From the NCBI GenBank assembly GCA_003158455.1, contig PMJO01000001.1, positions 1 to 47,672 on the forward strand: 47,672 nucleotides of DNA, given 5' to 3'. The notes beneath the pieces were generated by a model. It ran no database searches, was not told the origin of the DNA, and saw only the letters and a list, made by a program, of their open reading frames with translations. Made by a program: the position numbers and the translations under genes. Source of the DNA: Myxococcales bacterium. GTDB lineage: Bacteria > Myxococcota_A > Polyangia > Fen-1088. Shown in pieces: positions 44,944 through 47,672 of the stretch; within the stretch, counting starts at the first letter, position 1, and each line of letters opens with the position of its first letter.

Positions 44944-44955
44944 TCCAACTCACGT

Positions 44956-45126
44956 CTACAGTCGGCCGCCAGCTCCGATCAGATAGCCCAGCAACGCGCC
45001 GTAGAGAGTGGAGATGTACGGGTTCGAGGTGATCGGACATGCGCCCGAGCTGCAACCAACCAGCCGGTAGTAGCCAAATCCGAGAGCACCGCCGACCACG
45101 ACCGAGGCCAAGGTGGAGAGAGTCAT
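44956..45126 (-). CDS. Small membrane protein, DUF6132-like
   Basis: 56 residues. ATG 45126 has GGAG 6 bases upstream; a longer frame to 45321 overlaps the thioredoxin gene. TLASVVVGGALGFGYYRLVG forms the first TM helix, GCSSGACPITSNPYISTL the conserved Cys-containing loop and LYGALLGYLIGAG the second helix. The GCxSGxCPITSNPY signature is that of a small conserved family of unknown function, often found beside thioredoxin- or rhodanese-type genes, as here. The two Cys could take part in a thiol or metal-binding role; this is inferred. It follows the thioredoxin gene by 34 bases. Confidence 0.78.
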   Translation of the reverse strand: MTLSTLASVVVGGALGFGYYRLVGCSSGACPITSNPYISTLYGALLGYLIGAGGRL

Positions 45127-45160
45127 CTTCGTCTCCAGCGCAAGGGCTAGTCGCATCGAA

Positions 45161-45556
45161 TCACCCGCAGCATCCCCCGCCGCTGCTGGCGGTCGCGGTG
45201 CTGACCTTGTCGTCGACCTTGGCGCGAACCTCCGCCATGTCGAGCGCCCTGATTTCGTCGATGAGCTTCTGCAGCGCGTGTCCGGGCAGAGCACCGGCTT
45301 GTTCAAAAATGAGGATCCCATCGCGGAACGCCATCAGGGTTGGGATGGCCTGGATACCGAAGGTCGTGGCCAAGTCCGGCTGGTCCTCGGTGTTGACCTT
45401 GCCGAACACGACGTCGGGGTTGGCCTCGGATGACTTCTCGAACACCGGGCCGAAGACGCGGCAGGGGCCGCACCAGGGTGCCCAGAAATCCACCAGCACG
45501 ATGCCGGTCTTTATGGTCTGGTCGAAGTTGCTTTGATCAAGTGCCTTTGTTGCCAT
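45161..45556 (-). CDS. trxA: Thioredoxin with Cys-rich C-terminal tail
   Basis: 131 residues. The second ATG (45556) is preferred: GAGGG lies 8 bases upstream, against only 2 for the ATG at 45562. The thioredoxin fold carries the classical active site WCGPC (Cys29, Cys32) in VLVDFWAPWCGPCRVFGPV, and cis-Pro in QAIPTLM. It reduces protein disulfides in the cytoplasm. The C terminus extends ~20 residues past the normal end and finishes SSGGGCCG, with two adjacent Cys that are not part of the standard family. It probably forms a unit with the DUF6132 gene and is divergent from the CoA-disulfide-reductase/rhodanese gene. Confidence 0.9.
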   Translation of the reverse strand: MATKALDQSNFDQTIKTGIVLVDFWAPWCGPCRVFGPVFEKSSEANPDVVFGKVNTEDQPDLATTFGIQAIPTLMAFRDGILIFEQAGALPGHALQKLIDEIRALDMAEVRAKVDDKVSTATASSGGGCCG

Positions 45557-45707
45557 GTTCATTTCCCTCTTGCCTGGTGAGAGCCAGTCTTGTTGAAAAG
45601 GATTCAGCGTGCAGGCATGCCGTCTTTCTTTCCTTCTCGAGCCAGGCCCCGCGCAAAAGATTCGCGGGTTGGCGAACCCAAATGCGGCTTTCTGGCTCTC
45701 ACAGGGC

Positions 45708-47417
45708 GTGAAAAAGCGACTCATCATAGTTGGAGGCGTTGCCGGCGGCGCCTCGGCGGCCGCGCGATTGCGCCGTCTGGACGAGAACGCCGAGATTGTC
45801 ATCTTCGAACGCGGCGCGTTCGTGTCATTTGCCAATTGCGGCCTGCCCTACCGAGTTGGCGACGTCATCACCGACGAGCGAAAGCTGCTGGTGGCCACCC
45901 CGGAATTGCTGCGTGACCGTTTTCGCATCGAGGTCCACACCGAACACGAGGTCACCGCCATCGACCGTGCCACGCACACGGTCACCGTGCGAAACCTTTC
46001 GGACGGTTCCGAGCGGCAAGAGCACTACGATGCCCTGCTGCTGTCCCCAGGCGCGGTGCCCATCCGGCCGCCGATCCCAGGCATCGACTTGCCGGGCGTC
46101 TTCACGGTGCGGAGCATCCCGGACGTACGACAGATCCGCGCCTGGATGGACGAGCATGCCGCCAAGCGCGCCGTCATCGTGGGCGGCGGCTTCATCGGAC
46201 TGGAGATGGCGGAGAATCTGCGCCATCGCGGGCTGGATGTGACGATCATCGAGAAACTGGACCAGCTCATGCCTCCTCTCGACCCCGAGATGGCGATTCC
46301 GGTGCGGCTGCATTGCGAATCCCATGGCGTGACCGTGCGTCTGGGGGACGGCCTGGCCTCGCTCGCGGCGGCCGCCAGCGGCGGGCTGACTGTGCGCACG
46401 GAACACAACCTGGAAATCGCGGCCGACCTGGTCATCCTTTCCATCGGCGTGCGGCCGGAAACCCAGCTAGCCAAGGCGGCGGCTCTGACCATCGGGCCAC
46501 ACGGAGGCATCGTCGTCGACTTGCACATGCGCACCAGCGACCCGGCCATCTGGGCAGTGGGCGATGCCGTGGAGATCTCCGACGTCGTGACCGCCAGCGC
46601 CGCGCTCGTTCCGCTCGCAGGCCCAGCGAACCGTCAGGCCCGTATCGCCGCCGCGTCTATCGCCGGACGTTCAACCGGATTTCGTGGCGTGCAGGGAACC
46701 GCAGTGTGCGGTGTCCTGGGATTGACCATCGCGTCCACCGGCGCATCGGAGAAGTCCTTGCGCAGGGCCGGCCTTTCCGACTTTCAGGCTATCTACCTGC
46801 ATCCCGGTCATCACGTCGGCTACTACCCGGGCGCGAAGCCGATCCATCTCAAACTGCTGTTTCGCCCGTCGGACGGTCGCGTTCTGGGCGCGCAGGCAGT
46901 GGGTGAGGCCGGGGTCGAGCGACGCATCGACACCATTGCCATGGCGATCCAGATGCGCGCCACCGTCGACGATCTCGCCGAGGCCGAGCTTTGCTATGCC
47001 CCGCAGTACGGTGCAGCGAAGGATCCGGTGAACCTGGCCGGCATGATCGCGCAGAACGCCCGCAACCAAGATTCGCCTCTGGCTGGCTGGTCCGAAATCG
47101 ATGGCCCGGACGTGTTGATTCTCGACGTGCGAGAGAGTTCCGAGTGGCACGCCGGCCACCTTGAACGCGCGGTTCACATTCCGCTCGGCCAGCTGCGCGA
47201 CCGGCTGGGCGAGCTGCCCAAGGACCGCCCCATCCTCGTCCACTGCGCGGTCGGGCTCCGTGCTCATGTCGCCGTGCGCATCTTGCGCCAGCACGGCTTC
47301 GACGCCCGCAACTTGAGTGGCGGGTGGACCACCTGGCGCCATGTGGCCGCCGCTGCGGAGTCGGCCCGGGCCTACCTGCCCGAATCGCGTGCTGTGCCGC
47401 CTGAGCCCACGGGATAG
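45708..47417 (+). CDS. CoA-disulfide reductase/rhodanese fusion (FAD-dependent)
   Basis: 569 residues from GTG 45708; the frame is open back to 45609, but the family N terminus KKRLIIVGGVAGGASAAARLRRL begins here. Domains: FAD-binding GxGxxG-like (8-20), the single redox Cys44 in SFANCGLPYR, NAD(P)H-binding VIVGGGFIGLEMAENL, FAD motif AIWAVGDAVE, dimerisation domain, and C-terminal rhodanese (~460-555) with active-site Cys513 (LVHCAVGLRAH). Proteins of this layout reduce CoA disulfide, CoA persulfide or polysulfide with NAD(P)H. The rhodanese part handles sulfane sulfur. Ribosome site is weak. Context with thioredoxin and DUF6132 supports a thiol/sulfur redox role. Confidence 0.9.
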   Translation: MKKRLIIVGGVAGGASAAARLRRLDENAEIVIFERGAFVSFANCGLPYRVGDVITDERKLLVATPELLRDRFRIEVHTEHEVTAIDRATHTVTVRNLSDGSERQEHYDALLLSPGAVPIRPPIPGIDLPGVFTVRSIPDVRQIRAWMDEHAAKRAVIVGGGFIGLEMAENLRHRGLDVTIIEKLDQLMPPLDPEMAIPVRLHCESHGVTVRLGDGLASLAAAASGGLTVRTEHNLEIAADLVILSIGVRPETQLAKAAALTIGPHGGIVVDLHMRTSDPAIWAVGDAVEISDVVTASAALVPLAGPANRQARIAAASIAGRSTGFRGVQGTAVCGVLGLTIASTGASEKSLRRAGLSDFQAIYLHPGHHVGYYPGAKPIHLKLLFRPSDGRVLGAQAVGEAGVERRIDTIAMAIQMRATVDDLAEAELCYAPQYGAAKDPVNLAGMIAQNARNQDSPLAGWSEIDGPDVLILDVRESSEWHAGHLERAVHIPLGQLRDRLGELPKDRPILVHCAVGLRAHVAVRILRQHGFDARNLSGGWTTWRHVAAAAESARAYLPESRAVPPEPTG

Positions 47418-47444
47418 AGCGACCGGCGCGCCGAGGGAGTTCGA

Positions 47445-47672
47445 CTAGCGTTGCTCGTCCAGCGCCGCCTGGACGGCTTTGCGCAACGACTCCTGCACCT
47501 GCCGGGGAACCAGTGGGCTGGGCGCAGACTTGCACAAGGCTAGCGTGCGCTTGAGCGAATCGCACAACCCCTTGCAGTGTGGGCAGCCATCCACGTGTCG
47601 CTCCATCTCGGCGCACAGAAACGGGCTGCTCTCGTCTTCCAGCTTCTTGGACAGCATCGTGAGCACATCGGG
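47445..47672 (-). CDS. Anti-sigma-factor-like zinc-finger protein (5' end outside window)
   Basis: The minus-strand frame is open to the right edge, so the N terminus is probably missing; an internal ATG lies at 47657. The visible part reads LTMLSKKLEDESSPFLCAEM, then ERHVDGCPHCKGLCDSLKRT and a charged helical tail ending LRKAVQAALDEQR. HxxxCxxC (HVDGCPHC) with a flanking amphipathic helix is the zf-HC2 pattern of zinc-binding anti-sigma factors. No TM helix is present, so it would be a soluble form. A sigma factor gene may lie just beyond the edge. Confidence 0.75.
   Translation of the reverse strand, partial: PDVLTMLSKKLEDESSPFLCAEMERHVDGCPHCKGLCDSLKRTLALCKSAPSPLVPRQVQESLRKAVQAALDEQR

Overview
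The window is high-GC bacterial DNA, almost fully coding, with genes on both strands. The style points to Myxococcota (Polyangia-like) or a close deltaproteobacterial relative: lipoproteins with very long Gly/Ser/Thr linkers, a sigma-54 two-component pair, an HDOD/hybrid-kinase cluster, a PilZ protein of the type common in myxobacteria, an ECF/FecR operon and a TreS-maltokinase fusion. That assignment is an inference from gene style. No rRNA, tRNA, CRISPR array, prophage or intact transposon was seen.

Layout. 1-4.6 kb: tail of a Kelch protein, a secreted GH5 lipoprotein, divergent AmmeMemoRadiSam genes (amrS, amrB) and the murein endopeptidase mepA. 4.7-17.2 kb: an envelope-related block. It holds a histidine kinase and an NtrC-type activator, two paralogous small lipoproteins, two SPFH/band-7 lipoproteins, a third small lipoprotein and a complete TolC-HlyD-RND efflux operon. 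Both paralogous lipoprotein genes have well-matched -24/-12 sigma-54 promoters at the same distance from their start codons, and both carry the same upstream sequence with dyad symmetry, a good candidate for the activator's enhancer. The second promoter probably also drives the efflux operon. 17.3-24.3 kb: an outer-membrane porin, divergent from treS-maltokinase, a GT-A glycosyltransferase and an MscS-like membrane protein, which look like a compatible-solute cassette. 24.4-29.2 kb: an ECF sigma/FecR/outer-membrane protein operon and two divergent GH114 lipoproteins. 29.3-34.3 kb: one operon of a PAS hybrid kinase and three HDOD proteins, the last fused to a PilZ-like domain. 34.3-39.8 kb: an HExxH membrane protein, a second GH5, VOC and Lrp-ligand-domain proteins, a tetraheme lipoprotein, RNase HI and a polysaccharide flippase. 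39.8-44.5 kb: PilZ protein, a membrane HExxH peptidase with a helical repeat tail, and a GHKL ATPase. 44.5-47.7 kb: remnants of an IS91-like transposase and a radical-SAM SPASM domain, then a redox group (DUF6132, thioredoxin, CoA-disulfide-reductase/rhodanese) and an anti-sigma-like zinc protein cut by the window edge.

The most interesting items are the sigma-54 regulon with its shared enhancer-like motif, and a roughly 79-bp double-hairpin repeat present twice: once between genes, and once inside the 5' coding region of an SPFH gene, where it lengthens the signal peptide.
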